From the NCBI GenBank assembly GCA_905250025.1, contig CAJNOJ010000290.1, positions 61,385 to 125,384 of the forward strand: DNA of 64,000 nucleotides, read 5' to 3'. How positions within the stretch are numbered: the first letter of the stretch is position 1; each line of letters begins with the position of its first letter. The position numbers were made by a program, and so were the translations under genes. The stretch comes from Adineta ricciae (Eukaryota > Rotifera > Eurotatoria > Adinetida > Adinetidae). The notes beneath the pieces are model-generated. The model worked only from the letters and a program-made list of their open reading frames with translations, had not been told where the DNA came from and ran no database searches. Positions 10,788 to 21,990 of this stretch are shown here, one piece after another.

Positions 10788-12679
10788 ATGCCGTATTTTA
10801 GCACGTATTAAGCACTCATTCTTGCATTACTCGTTATTGAATCGACGGCTGATTTCGCTCCTGATACAAAATGTTACGATGTCTATGAAATTAAATTAGC
10901 AACAAATGACGCAATGATGATTGAAGTAAGACGTGATTCCAAAACACTTCTCATTCAATTTGCTCCGTGTAACTATACTATGACTTCATTGTAATGTTCA
11001 ATTGCTTATGATGATCTACAACATTATGTTTATTCTGTAGGCATCGGCGCTCAGCAGAATAGCAAACAAACATCAATATATTTCTTTATCATTGGTGAAG
11101 TCTTACCAACAAATGATCGATCAGATAATAATGGAACGTTTATTGCTGTTTGGCGCAATAACGATTCGATAACTCCACCGCAATATGCTAATACGAGTCA
11201 ACCAATTTCATGTGATTATTTCTAAATCGAGCAATTGAAAATTATTTCAACGTATTTTCACCAGAAGTCATATGGTACTCAGTGTTGACCCTTTTGGGCA
11301 ACTTGCAATTGTCTTTACCACTAATGTTGCCTTTATCTATTGCCCATTTGCCAATAATTCTCATGATATTATTACTACTATTGCTAGTAGTTCTGTTTGG
11401 TCAATAACGTTATCTTTATGCCACGCGCTGCTGCCACTGATGTTAATTATTTCATGATCGTAGCTGATTTTGTTGATCAAGGTCTAAACTCACCGATTCG
11501 TTCCAAACCTGTTGTTTACTTAATGTCAAACAGCTTTACTGTTCTCGATACTTGTGGTCTTATACATCAACGAACACTCTCCTTTTCTTTGTTGTTGATA
11601 ATAGTGGTACACGATTAACTTTAAGTGGCTTTGACAGAGGCATAATATGGTTAGCATTAAACCAGGCAGCTGTACTGAATAGTGCATATTCATACGGATT
11701 ATAGTACATGATTTTCATCTCAAGTATATCTCTATAACAGTGCGAATTCGACGAGTCTTGGATCAACAGTTACAGTCATGATTCCTAATATGCAACAACC
11801 ATTGGGAACAACAATTAGTCCATTAATAACCAATATTATTTCGACTCTGACTTCTCTTGCTATTCTCGACGGATCCGATGGTATTCTTTTTCTGTTAGCA
11901 ATTCCACCAGGTTATTATGCATCGACAGATACCAGTAAATTGCATGGTACAGCAACAAGTGCCCTGATGTTAATCGCTATTGTTGTACTCGTGTCATTTG
12001 CGTTTACATTCAGTAATGGCTATTTAAACCAATATCCTGTTGAAACAGAGACATTATCATCATTTGCCTGTGACACCAGTATTCGTAATGCAAAGTTTGA
12101 TACAAATCTTTTGCCTCTGTCTATTCCACCATCAATCAGTACCTTGGCGGAACGATTTACGTTTCAATATTATCCTCCACTTTATGTATGGATACCATCA
12201 ATGGAACTCTATCAACCACGATAGCACTACTTTATCAAAATATGACTCTACAAGTAGTGATTAATGATATTCAACTGATCCGAGCTGTTCGAATCAGTCT
12301 AACAGGAAGTGCAGATGGGATGACACATCATAATTTAAAAGAACTGAATTTTCGCCAAATATTCACTATTGATGATCGCACAGTTACCCAAATTGTCAAT
12401 ATTAATCTTCAAGTCACCAAAATTAGTACGGCCTTCTTGCCTGAATCGGAAAATATCGAGCCCATCCTCAAGATAATTAACGAAACTGAGTCCGAAATTA
12501 TTTTTCACAACCTGCTTTTTACCACCGTCTGTCTGGAAATCTTTGAACTTATCGTTTTACTTTTCAAACTGATCGTAATTCCATTGGTAGAGTTGATTAT
12601 GAAACATCATGATGGCCATCAAACAGTTCACCCAGAAAAAATCAAAACAATGATCACGAACGATGAGCTGCAAATGTAG
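10788..12679 (+). pseudogene. Large rotifer membrane protein, decayed
   Basis: ATG at 10788 is followed after six codons by an in-frame TAA. The frame then reads ALILALLVIESTADF, a signal-peptide-like stretch, and CYDVYEIKLATNDAMMIEV. Further stops lie near 10993 and 11223, and frameshifts near 11270, 11400, 11590 and 12190 join pieces such as VDPFGQLAIVFTTNVAFIYC, DNSGTRLTLSGFDRGIIWLA and a 148-codon frame with a membrane segment (SALMLIAIVVLVSFAFTF). The 3' frame from 12188 ends with another hydrophobic segment (IIFHNLLFTTVCLEIFELIV) and a short polar tail. I infer a secreted or membrane protein with a large ectodomain, of unknown function, seen in many bdelloid genomes. The block is absent from the other haplotype. 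Confidence 0.6.
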
Positions 12680-13313
12680 AACATAAACTATGATAAGTTT
12701 TTCCCTATGTGACACGAATTATTATTTTTTGTCAAATCGCATTGGTGACAAACCTTATTTTTCATTAAAAATACTGTATATCTATCGCTTAGCCGGCTTT
12801 TGTTTTTGCATATTTATTTCAAAAGGATAGCAAAGAATGCGCAAAACATGGCTGAGAAGATTCTTATTTTCTAGCTTAAGTAAAACAATACTTTTCTCAT
12901 CCTAGGCACTTGTGTCAGGACGAAGTGATATTTCAATGGGGGAGCACTGATTGTTTACTACTCATCTGATAGAGTTAGTAAACAGGAAGAAAAATAATAC
13001 GAGCTTTGGATTGCTCTAAAACAGATGAGTCTAAGGCATTCGCGAGTTTTCCAGAGTATATTCGTAAAGGTAATTGATAGAAAGTTCCGTCGAAGTAACT
13101 ACTGTATTACGTTTAGAATTCGTCGAATCATAGTACGCTAGAAAATGGAGAAAGAACAAAACTATGCCTACTGAGAACTGATTGAAATTTTTCGCTCGTC
13201 ATCACCAACTTCAATATCCATGGCGAAAAAAGAAAGTTAAGGGCAGCAGAGTACAATTCGTAATCGTTAGGGCAGTCATATATACGTAGAAACATAAATG
13301 CACGGTTTATAGT
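12680..13313. other. Intergenic region
   Basis: Nothing recognisable. AT-rich, without a long frame. Confidence 0.4.
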
Positions 13314-13814
13314 TTAATTCTTCTCATTTTGCTTTGCACGAATCTGCTCTGGTGATTTGTATTTTCGTTTGCGTGCAGTTTCGATCATTTTTTCGAAAGG
13401 TGCCCAGTCATAATCGTTTGTGAATGCGACAGCGATCAGGGTATCATATTTATCGAAATATAGTGATTTTAGATTGTATTCTGCTTGAGTACGCTTGATA
13501 TTGACATGTTGTTTACCGATGAAGAGAGCAATACCATTTTTTGGGAATGTGAAGCGTTTTGCATTTTCGGGCAAATCATCATTAGGAGGGAGACGCTGAC
13601 GTGGATACGCTGTGATGACCACACCGTTTTTGTTCACTACCTTCTCTACGTATGCATTTATGTGGCTTCGAGATTGCAAGAGTTCTGCAACAGGAATCTT
13701 CCGTTCTTGTGCTCGTTGTACGGCGTGGCGACTTAATCGAGGTACGTCAAGAGAGAAGTCACCATAGTACGAGTCGTTGAACGACATCACTTTATTTTTT
13801 ATCAATTTAGCCAT
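13314..13814 (-). CDS. HAxxRxxER-motif protein, copy 2 (paralog)
   Basis: Intact 166-residue frame from ATG 13814. It is nearly identical to the copies at 8801 and 20753 through the core (LSRHAVQRAQERKIPVAEL to the ETARKRKYK tail). It has its own N terminus (MAKLIKNKVMSFNDSYYG in place of MAKLGKKRLLSIDFYG) and C terminus (RAKQNEKN). It lies in the block found on only one haplotype, so it is a paralog rather than an allele. Function unknown. The shared upstream motif lies at 13936-13956, 122 bases before the start. Confidence 0.72.
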   Translation of the reverse strand: MAKLIKNKVMSFNDSYYGDFSLDVPRLSRHAVQRAQERKIPVAELLQSRSHINAYVEKVVNKNGVVITAYPRQRLPPNDDLPENAKRFTFPKNGIALFIGKQHVNIKRTQAEYNLKSLYFDKYDTLIAVAFTNDYDWAPFEKMIETARKRKYKSPEQIRAKQNEKN

Positions 13815-14379
13815 GTGTACGTATTGAAATAAGAACTTTATCTAACTGTGGGAGAACTGGACAATCCAGCGTCGCGTGATAGAAATGAGTAATGGAAAAG
13901 AATAACTATCAGTCGTATTTCGTTCTTCATGTATATATAGATGTCGCTATGTTATGAGCAACAAAATAGTTTACATTTTCACATTTCGATATTATGAGAA
14001 ATCCTAGTTTTAGTTTGCCGTCTAGGCGGTGTGATTAGAGCATCTTGAGGATGAGTGTTCTTTGTCGTTGGTCAATACACTCTAATCATCGCCTACATTT
14101 TCACAACCCTTCTTTTTTCGCACTCTTGTATCAACAAATCTGTGACGAGCTTTATAAGTTTACGTGCACTCTAAGTATAGCCTAGATAAGTTTATTTATC
14201 AAAACAACTGTACTTCCTTTCTTTTCAAATAGCTAAAAACATATCCCGCGTTGCATTATTTGGTTGCACTATTTGAATAGTCGTTGAGATAAGAGCGTCA
14301 ACACGTAGAATCTATCGTTTCGTTTGGGCGTATCCGTTTTAGAATCACTTCTAACTATACGTCCAAATCAGAAAAAAAA
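13815..14379. other. Divergent promoter region
   Basis: Lies between the start of the minus-strand paralog and the start of the plus-strand VIT relic. It contains the shared motif at 13936-13956 and otherwise shows nothing recognisable. Confidence 0.4.
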
Positions 14380-17296
14380 ATGTCGCGAACATCCTTTCCA
14401 ATGTATTTTGGTCAGAAAAAAAAGTTTGGTGGTGATGCTGCTTCAACATCATTGACTAAGATTAATTTAAAAGTAGAACAGCAAGTGAATGCAAGTTTTC
14501 CACTAATTCATAAAACAGCTACAACAATGACTTTTAAAAATGATTATCATACGGGATTAGAAGGTGTTCTAGAATTTACGTTACCAGATACAGCAAGAAT
14601 CTGCGGATTTGGTCAGTATAGGACAATAACTTTCAGAGCCATTCAAAGAGTGAAACACGACGGAAACAGATTTGTCGTGAAAAAATTCGATTCCGTCGAA
14701 CTCTCGTGCAAGATTAGCATAGAAATCGTTCCCATTGTTTTTGCTTATACTTACGGTCTTGATGTTGAAAAGGAAAAGGCGCGTGTAACATTTGAAAAAG
14801 AAGTTCGAAAAGGTGTCGATCCAGGTTTAGTAAAAATGGTTACTGGAAACATATTTCGTACACGAATATGTCCAATTGAAGCGGGTAGAACGAGGATTAT
14901 ACGTGTTATTTATCAAGATCAAGCACAAATAGAAGATGGACATTTTATTTTGAATATTCCAATTCATTTTACCACAAATCTAGACAGTTTAGACATTTCA
15001 TTAATTTGTACACAAACAAAGAACAATACTAAACCAAAAATTCTATCTCGTACAAATTTTCAACAACAATTTCATCAATCAAACGATTAATATTGCTTTG
15101 AACTTCATCTAAACAATGTAAAACCATTGAATGATGAGCAAAGTCTTCGATACGCATTATAAAACATCACGTTATTCGAAATCATTCGAATACGTTAAGA
15201 AGAATTCGAACAGTATCATTATGTATCCTATGAGATGCAGTTTCAATCGAGCTAATATTAATAAATGTAATTCTGAGATACGAATGTTAGAGGTAATGTT
15301 CCAAATTTGGCAGCAGTCCATAATGCGGTGTAGTTAAACTGGTTATCTTACGATGGTGCTACAAATCTATTCGAATTAGTCGAAATTTCTACGATTGCAC
15401 CTAACGTCACACACTATTTTCTATTCAGTGATTGCCAGTCAACCATTGGAAATGATGTACCATCCACGCTAAGCAGTTTTACTACAAAACTAATTTTTAT
15501 CTGATCAATCTTAGCGGCGGAGGGTAGATTTCTTGTGAGAAAATCATAATCGTTCCCAACCGTGCGAATAAAATTATTCAATGGATTGAAAGTCCACGAT
15601 CAAAATATCTCAATACAGATATTCTCGATAACTCCAATATTCAAGAAAGATATCCAAATCATTCAATCACAATAATACAAAATACAAAGCAATTTGTTCT
15701 TGTCGGAAAAGTTTCTTCATCGAAATCGGCGAAGATCGCTCTTAATTTTTTTATTGAAAATCAAAATCGAATCCATCCGCTCGAAACTATGGTTTACTCT
15801 GTCGATTATATGCTTAAAAAATGTTACATGGATTTATCACATTTCCCGCACGGAATGAAAAACGAATTATAGAGATTGACTTAAAATATTCTCTGGTTAG
15901 TAATTTTACATCGATTCTCGTTTTAGAAACATGGCAACAACATATTGAACACAATATTTGTTCGCATAAATCTCAAGTCAAACTATACAATAATTGCGTA
16001 AATCACCAACGAGCACATGAACAAGAAGAAACGGCAGTAAAGCAAGCAAAAATGACTACTGTACTCAATCTATGGTAACAACATTGCGTATGGTATGATC
16101 AGATTATACAAGATACAGAATATCAGAAAAACAACAAGCCACTAGTTATGATTACAACTGTCTCGCTTCATCTGCAACATTAAGACGCCGATCTTTTATT
16201 GATTATGAAGAAACATACACTCTACACGCACACGAATCCGTTGTTACCACTGCGGCATATGCAGATGAAGACATGTATATCGAAAGGCCGTAAGCACTAC
16301 GACCCCAATCAGTCATTCATGAATGTCGATCGACGTCTATACCGATATGTATGAAACGGTTAACACGATACAAAAAAGTGCATTTGTATTTAGAGAATCA
16401 AGTGATCACATTGTACAAGCAGCACGAAATCCGGAAGATATCAGTGCAACTAAACTAACGATTGTTGTACAACATTGGGATCTAGACAATCCGTACATGA
16501 TTAAAATAGAACAGGGTAAATCTACACAAACGGTGTATCAGACATATTTAGCTAAACGATCATCTTCTATGAAGTCTTCTTCGTTCTATTTCACAAGCAA
16601 ATCCGTCACTTACACCAAGATTAGCTTCGATTGATATATTTAATCAAAATATTTCAATATCCAACGTTTCAACACAAGAAGTGAATGATCCAAATAAATA
16701 CAGATATTTTGGTTTACGCATTTTAACAAATGTTCTCGAATTAGAATTAGAATCACCTCAATTATTACGAACAGTTGCTTATAAATTCGTTGAACTTGGT
16801 CTTCGTCAACTATAACAAAAAATATCTTTCGGTGTCTTACAATTTTAACATAGAATGAACCACAATCATTTCGAGATTTAGCTTTACTTTTAACAAAAGG
16901 AGACACTCGCGAATCGTTCGATCTATTCGAAAAAATGATTGTAGATCAATGGGATACTCATTTTTCAGAAATTGAAGTGACAACATTACATGAATGTCAA
17001 TTGGGAGTATTTCTATCACTCAGGAGTCGGCTGATTCGCGTCATTTACCTGTCGATGTAAGAATTGCCATGGTTTGGGATACAGATGACACTGACGTAGA
17101 TTTACATGTTATTGAACCTTCAGGTGAAGAATGTTATTACGGTCATAAGAATACTGCTATTGGTGGAATGATTACTCGAGATTTTACGCAAGGTTGTTGG
17201 CCGAAAGAATGTTTGGTACGTAAAGCCGTTAAAAGAACATATATCGTTCGAGCAAAATATTTTGCGAATCATCAGCAAAGTTTAACTGGTGGGTTT
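14380..17296 (+). pseudogene. VIT / vWA / DUF2135 domain protein, decayed and 3' truncated
   Basis: The first 236 codons (14380-15090) are intact and carry a VIT domain: conserved lines [19 protein letters not shown] and [19 protein letters not shown], then IRVIYQDQ. Downstream the frame breaks repeatedly. Remnants of a vWA domain are readable (EIRMLEVMFQIWQQS near 15290; [13 protein letters not shown] and HYFLFSDC near 15350-15440), as is a VIT-protein linker (FTSILVLETWQQHIEHN near 15910). At 16994-17290 a DUF2135-like domain is readable ([50 protein letters not shown]). VIT-vWA-DUF2135 is mainly a bacterial architecture, so horizontal origin is plausible but not shown. At about 17297 coding homology stops and a repeat shared with 21990 begins. 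Confidence 0.7.
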
Positions 17297-17670
17297 GAGT
17301 GTGAGCGAAAAAGTTTTATGAACGGAACCGTTAGAGCTCGTCGAGTTTGATCTAGAACCAGTGTTAAAATCGCCATCGGTGGTTGTAAAGCGAATCGGCG
17401 TCGGTTTTTCTCAGATTTTTTTAGGTTTTGAGAGCGAAGAAAGAAATTTTTGAAAATTTTATTTTTGGAATCGATAGAGCTCATCAAGTTGTCCTTGGAA
17501 TCAGTGTTGGATTGATTGGAACCTACTCTGAAACGAATCCGCTTAAGAAAATGCCGAATCCTGCCCGAAGGTATCCTACGTGAGAAGCTTCGAAAAGTTC
17601 TATATGGATTATAAATCGACCTACAGAAAGCCAACAAAGGTGTAGGTAAAAATAGTTCCAAAATTGATCA
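17297..17670. repeat. Repeat replacing the 3' end of the VIT gene
   Basis: Aligns with about 21988-22350 and marks the left boundary of the long haplotype homology leading into the Skp1-like genes. It is richer in G and C than its surroundings and includes the segment found inverted at 6303-6372. Long frames on its minus strand look incidental. Confidence 0.5.
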
Positions 17671-18328
17671 TATGGATAAAATTATAATCGTTCGGTGCAG
17701 AATTAAATTCTAAATCGAGTAGTGTAGTTTTCATGGGCGTGACTTATTTAGTAAAAACTTTTTTAGCTAACACACCGTTTCTACGTGCTAGCTTCATGCT
17801 GATTAAGAAACTTATCACGTCCTAGCTAAACTCTTGCTTGATGTCCTTTTTATTACACTAAAGTTAGGAGATATTTCTATTTAATATTTCGAATAAAGAA
17901 GAGTGGTCTATTTGCGATTTTTTTGCTTACACTTCTCATCGTTGCATTATAGAATATTTATGTGATTCTATTTGTTTATTTGGTAATGCCGACTTTTTTC
18001 GTTCTCCTCAAGACATGATTCTGGTTCCGACTCCTCTTTTTTTTTCTTTTTCATCTCCTTTAGTTTTCGCGATTTTCTTATCACATTATTACTTCGCTTT
18101 TGTTATAAACTTATATTTGGTGATGTTTAAGTTTTTCGCAAAATGAAAAGGAAAAAAATACTGCAAGAAAGTATATTTCCCGAGAAAAAAGAGAAAAAGA
18201 GTAAGTGGGAAGCCAGCATGATTCCACCGGCAATATGTGAATGGGTTTTTTTTCCACTGATGTTTGAAATATAAAACGCTGTTAAAATATTAGTAGCACA
18301 TTATTTCTCGTGTTGCTCATATGAAAAC
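17671..18328. other. Upstream region of Skp1-like gene (copy B)
   Basis: Non-coding with pyrimidine- and purine-rich tracts, aligned with 22350-23009. The conserved run just before the start codon reads CGTGTTGCTCATATGAAAAC. Confidence 0.5.
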
Positions 18329-19355
18329 ATGGCATTAAAAGTATTATCGAAGGATGGAGTGGAATTTCAAATTGATGCAGAGATTGCACAACAATCATCA
18401 CTGTTAAAACCTTATTCTGACGGTAAGTATTTCATCTTCTCAATTCAATTGTTACATTCTTATTCAATTAAAGAAGGTTTTAGCGGATCCATCCCTTTAA
18501 TTAATGTCGAGAGTTCAATTTTAAAAAACGTAAGTTTATTTCCGATATTTGCTATCGTTGAGAAGCTAGCAGCACGAAACTATATTTAGCAATTCTGTGA
18601 GAACGTATTTCCGTCAATAACAATGTGTCTTTCTGACGCAGGATTTAATTCTGAGTTGAATGACGATATATTTATTCATGCGAAAGCGATATGAAAAAAG
18701 CTTTCTTTGATCTTTATTCGTCTTCTATGCATTTACATGCGTCATTATAAGTCATTCGACACGCAATTTCTTTGCATAGAATGAATTCCTGCCCATGGAA
18801 AAGACTCTGTTCGACGAAAATTCCTTTTTACAAAATTCCTAGTTTCGTGGTGCTGGCTTCGTATTGATGCATTTGGTCTAATCGACTCTTTCTACTTTAT
18901 TCTTAGATTATAGAGTTTTGTAACCATCACAAAAACGATTCTCAACCAGAGGATGTTGATGGTGATAATGATGATGACGATGATGATCCAAATAAGGATA
19001 TTTATGAACCTAAACGGTAAGAATTTTTCAGACTTTTGATTGACAAAACTGAACAGCGATATATACTTGGGTTTTTTTAAATAATTTTATAGATCTGATG
19101 ATATTGATGAATGGGATTCAAATTTTATGAAAAAATTTTCTGTTCAAGATGGAACGTTGTTCGATATCATTAATGTGAGTTTGCTTTATTGCAATTCATG
19201 CCGAAGTATAATTTTATCATTATAATAATAGGCATCCAATTATCTTGGAATTAAATTACTACTCGGCGTGGGTTGTAAGACAATAGCCAATCTTATAAGA
19301 GGCAAGTCAGCTCAAGAGGTACGCGAAATGTTTGATATTACATATGATCCACCAC
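18329..19355 (+). pseudogene. Skp1-like gene, copy B, broken by a hAT element in its last exon
   Basis: Five exons: 18329-18422, 18477-18529, 18907-19016, 19093-19174 and 19232 onward, all with GT-AG boundaries that keep the frame. Exon 1 is the Skp1 BTB/POZ start (VLSKDGVEFQIDAEIAQQS). Exons 2-3 give SIPLINVESSILKN-IIEFCNHHKN and an acidic run (DDDDDDPNKDIYEP). Exons 4-5 give EWDSNFMKKFSVQDGTLFDI and ASNYLGIKLLLGVGCKTIAN. At 19356, after YDPP, the coding sequence is replaced by CAGGGTTGCCATT, the end of a hAT-like transposon; the remaining codons lie after the other end, at 49592-49674. Unspliced reading through the element adds a phenylalanine-rich tail up to a stop at 19484-19486. Copy A at 23010 is intact. 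Confidence 0.78.
19348..19355. repeat. Target-site duplication, left (TCCACCAC)
   Basis: The 8-base word TCCACCAC directly precedes the transposon end at 19356 and is repeated directly after the other end at 49584-49591. The empty site in the homologous gene (24043-24050) has it once. Confidence 0.85.
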
Positions 19356-19748
19356 CAGGGTTGCCATTCTTTCCGCTTTTTGCGGAAACTTTCCGCTTTT
19401 TTTTTACTTTTTTCCGCTTTTTTTTTTACTTTTTACCGCTTTTTTTACTTTTTTCCGCTTTTTCATACAACGTTTGGATTAAATGATCGAGAGTCTAAAA
19501 TACAATACAGTGTCTTTACCATAAAAGTGTTATTGGTAGTTTACATTCCCTATCATTGTCATCACAATTTTCATTCGATTTTGACATCTAGTGACACATA
19601 AGAACTAAAGTTTCACTCCTTATGAGGGCTATCATTTTAGTTATTATTAGTGGAGCAAAACGCCAATGGTTGTAGTGTTAATAGTCAGCGATACTGACCA
19701 CGTCATTTGAATCTTTTTTACTCACGTAGAATAGCTCAATTTCAAGAA
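19356..19748 (+). mobile_element. hAT-like transposon, left arm
   Basis: Starts with CAGGGTTGCCATT, the inverted form of the terminal AATGGCAACTCTG at 49571-49583. Directly inside are four or five copies of a TTCCGCTTTTT unit, repeated again near the right end, as expected of subterminal transposase-binding repeats. The internal part (about 19560-19700) also matches 48448-48590. No transposase coding is visible in this arm. It is cut by the N at 19749. hAT assignment rests on the CAG-starting terminal repeats, the 8-base target duplication and the zinc-finger frame in the right arm. Confidence 0.75.
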
Positions 19749-19749
19749 N
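19749..19749. other. Single N marking a contig junction (Y/Z)
   Basis: Transposon sequence on the left meets the middle of a pentapeptide gene on the right. It is read as a collapsed gap. Confidence 0.7.
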
Positions 19750-20061
19750 AGTCGATTTTTGTGCGAGATAGTTGGACACATCATTAATGTACGTATCAAA
19801 GGATGTTTGTTGTTGAGAATCGAGTTGATGCCAACGTTCTTGCTCTTGTTGTTGTTTCGATAGTTCTTGTTGCTGCAAGGTAAAAACTATTGTAAAGACC
19901 CCTAATATACATGGAACCAACGCTGATGCAACTAGTTTACACCAACTCGATGGTCTCTGCCGTTTCGTTCTCTTGGAATTATTGATCTGAGTTGCTGATA
20001 ATTGTGGCGATGGTTTCCTCTGTCGTAATAATACCTGTCCCATTTCTACCTGACTACTCAT
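19750..20061 (-). CDS. Pentapeptide-repeat membrane protein, 5' part (copy 3, partial)
   Basis: The first 104 codons from ATG 20061 match the complete gene at 8122 with few changes: basic N terminus, membrane segment (VASALVPCILGVFTIVFTL) and Q-rich coiled coil. It stops after NYLAQKST at the N. The frame on the far side of the N is unrelated transposon sequence. It is probably the front half of the gene whose rear half lies at 1-560. Confidence 0.7.
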
Positions 20062-20752
20062 AAAAGTGCATCAGAAATCTGCCTGAAAAGTATTCCAATT
20101 GATCGTGCAGTTGATTGAACGTGCCCGTGGAATCATGTTTTATCAAATGTGACAAATTGTTAAAAAACTACATGTCTTCGGACGCACGTTTAGTGTTGAC
20201 ATATTGACAAGCACGATTAATCCGGAAAAAATATGGCTCGTTTAGTTTATTTGTTCTCGAATTGTCTGAAAAGATAGCAGAATGTAAGTGTTGTTCCATG
20301 TTTCAAAATGGAAAGCACGAAATGGACAAAATCACATGATGCGTTCTGATTCGCTAGAATCAACAACAGTTTTTTTTTCGTAAAATAGTTGAGGTAGTAA
20401 TATGACATAGATAAGGTTATTTCACTCGAATCGAATAATATCAAAAGTTAATCCTTATTCCTATCAAACGTTCGTGGAAAATTCCTCTCATTTCAATGAA
20501 AATAGTCATATACCACGATATAACATAACATGTAAGAACATGCAGGGATATTTCTCTTGTGAGATGAAATCTCTGAGTTAGAATTATATATTATGTGTTG
20601 GCTAGAAAAATATGACATTTTTTAAGCGTGTAACCACGGACAGCATACATAATAGTGTGTAATATAATTATAATCACATTTATGACATAGACTACCAAAT
20701 TAATATCGACATTGAATAAAGATGGAATGGTATTTTAAGGGGATAAGTTCCT
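20062..20752. other. Intergenic region, counterpart of 8123-8800
   Basis: Non-coding, with clear alignment to block Y and small indels (one extra 14-base run near 20108). Confidence 0.5.
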
Positions 20753-21247
20753 TTATTTTGGTCTGTTTCGTGCAGCTTTCAGTTGTTTTGGTGTTTTATA
20801 CTTTCGTTTGCGTGCAGTTTCGATCATTTTTTCGAAAGATGTCCAGTCATAATCGTTTGTGGATGCGACAGCGATCAGGGTATCATATTTATCGAAATAT
20901 AGTGATTTCAGATTGTATTCTGCTTGAGTACGCTTAATATTGACATGTTGTTTACCGATGAAGAGAGCAATACCATTTTTTGGGAATGTGAAGCGTTTTG
21001 CATTTTCGGGCAAATCATCATTAGAAGGGAGACGCTGACGTGGATACGTCGTGATGACCAGACCGTTTTTGCTCACTATCTTCTCTACGTATGCATTTAT
21101 GTGGCTTCGAGATTGCAAGAGTTCTGCAACAGGAATTTTCCGTTCTTGTGCTCGTTGCACAGCGTGATGACTTAATCGAGGTACGTCAAGAGAATAGTCA
21201 CCATAGAAGTCAATCGACAGTAGTCTTTTTTTACCCAATTTAGCCAT
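20753..21247 (-). CDS. HAxxRxxER-motif protein, copy 3 (haplotype counterpart of copy 1)
   Basis: Intact 164-residue frame from ATG 21247, differing from copy 1 at a handful of residues (for example FYGDYSLDV for FYGDFSLDV, and KTPKQLKAARN for KTPEQIKAARN). The HHAVQRAQERKIPVAEL core is unchanged. Function unknown, as for copy 1. The shared upstream motif is at 21388-21408. Flanks on both sides align with those of copy 1, so it is an allele or homeolog, not an independent duplication. Confidence 0.75.
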   Translation of the reverse strand: MAKLGKKRLLSIDFYGDYSLDVPRLSHHAVQRAQERKIPVAELLQSRSHINAYVEKIVSKNGLVITTYPRQRLPSNDDLPENAKRFTFPKNGIALFIGKQHVNIKRTQAEYNLKSLYFDKYDTLIAVASTNDYDWTSFEKMIETARKRKYKTPKQLKAARNRPK

Positions 21248-21990
21248 GCGTTTTTTCTAGCTATGTATCGATATATAACGAGCAATCTATAGAAAAACCC
21301 AATGCATTTATACCCAAGTCTGAATTATAGGAACACTCAAAAAGGATAGCAAGAAATCTAGTGGTTAATATTTTTGTGCAAAACACGTATAGATGTCGTT
21401 ATTTTATGAAGATATTTATCCAGTGAATTATAACACGCAGCTGTAAAACAAATAAGAGAAGTTCCTTTCGATATTATATGGAAACTTAGATTTAAAGTGA
21501 CACGTAGATAACGAAACGAAGATGTTCTGGTCGTTGCTTAACGAACATCGCACAAATCACGGTAAAGATTTCGATCAGTTTCAAAATCGTTTATTTTCGA
21601 CACCAACTCGAACAACGTTGATACTAGTGTTACTTTGCTGACGAAAACCATGAAGGGTCGAGTGTCTTTTTATTTACTCTTACGATTATATTTTACGCAA
21701 GTAGGCATTGAGAATAAAACCCCATGGCTATCTTCAGTAGCTCGATAATTTCGACAAATTTCGTTGTCAAATGTTGAAATCCATTCCACAATCCGAATAA
21801 ATCGAACCCGGTATTTATTCGATATGATTCGTTTATCTCATCGAGGATTTCTAAAACTAAATCGTCAGACAAATTTTCGAAGTGAGAGATATAGTAGTGA
21901 GAACACGCCCAGAGCAGAATTTAATGAATGTGCTTTCATTTATTTGATCATAGAGAACTTGAGGGTGTGGGTGTGGGGGTGAGGGTGAGC
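21248..21990. other. Upstream region with F-box relic counterpart
   Basis: Non-coding up to about 21740. From about 21740 to 21900 the minus strand reads an F-box-like run (SHFENLSDDLVLEILDEIN) matching the relic at 9787-9945. Homology to block Y at 10018 stops near 21960, and a G-rich run (GGGTGTGGGGGTGAGGGTGA) leads into the repeat shared with 17297. Confidence 0.45.

Noticed and set aside
17272-17661. A 129-codon minus-strand frame, similar to 22096-22347
   Set aside because: It overlaps the repeat and the end of the VIT relic. It is low-complexity and basic, and is not preserved in length between copies.
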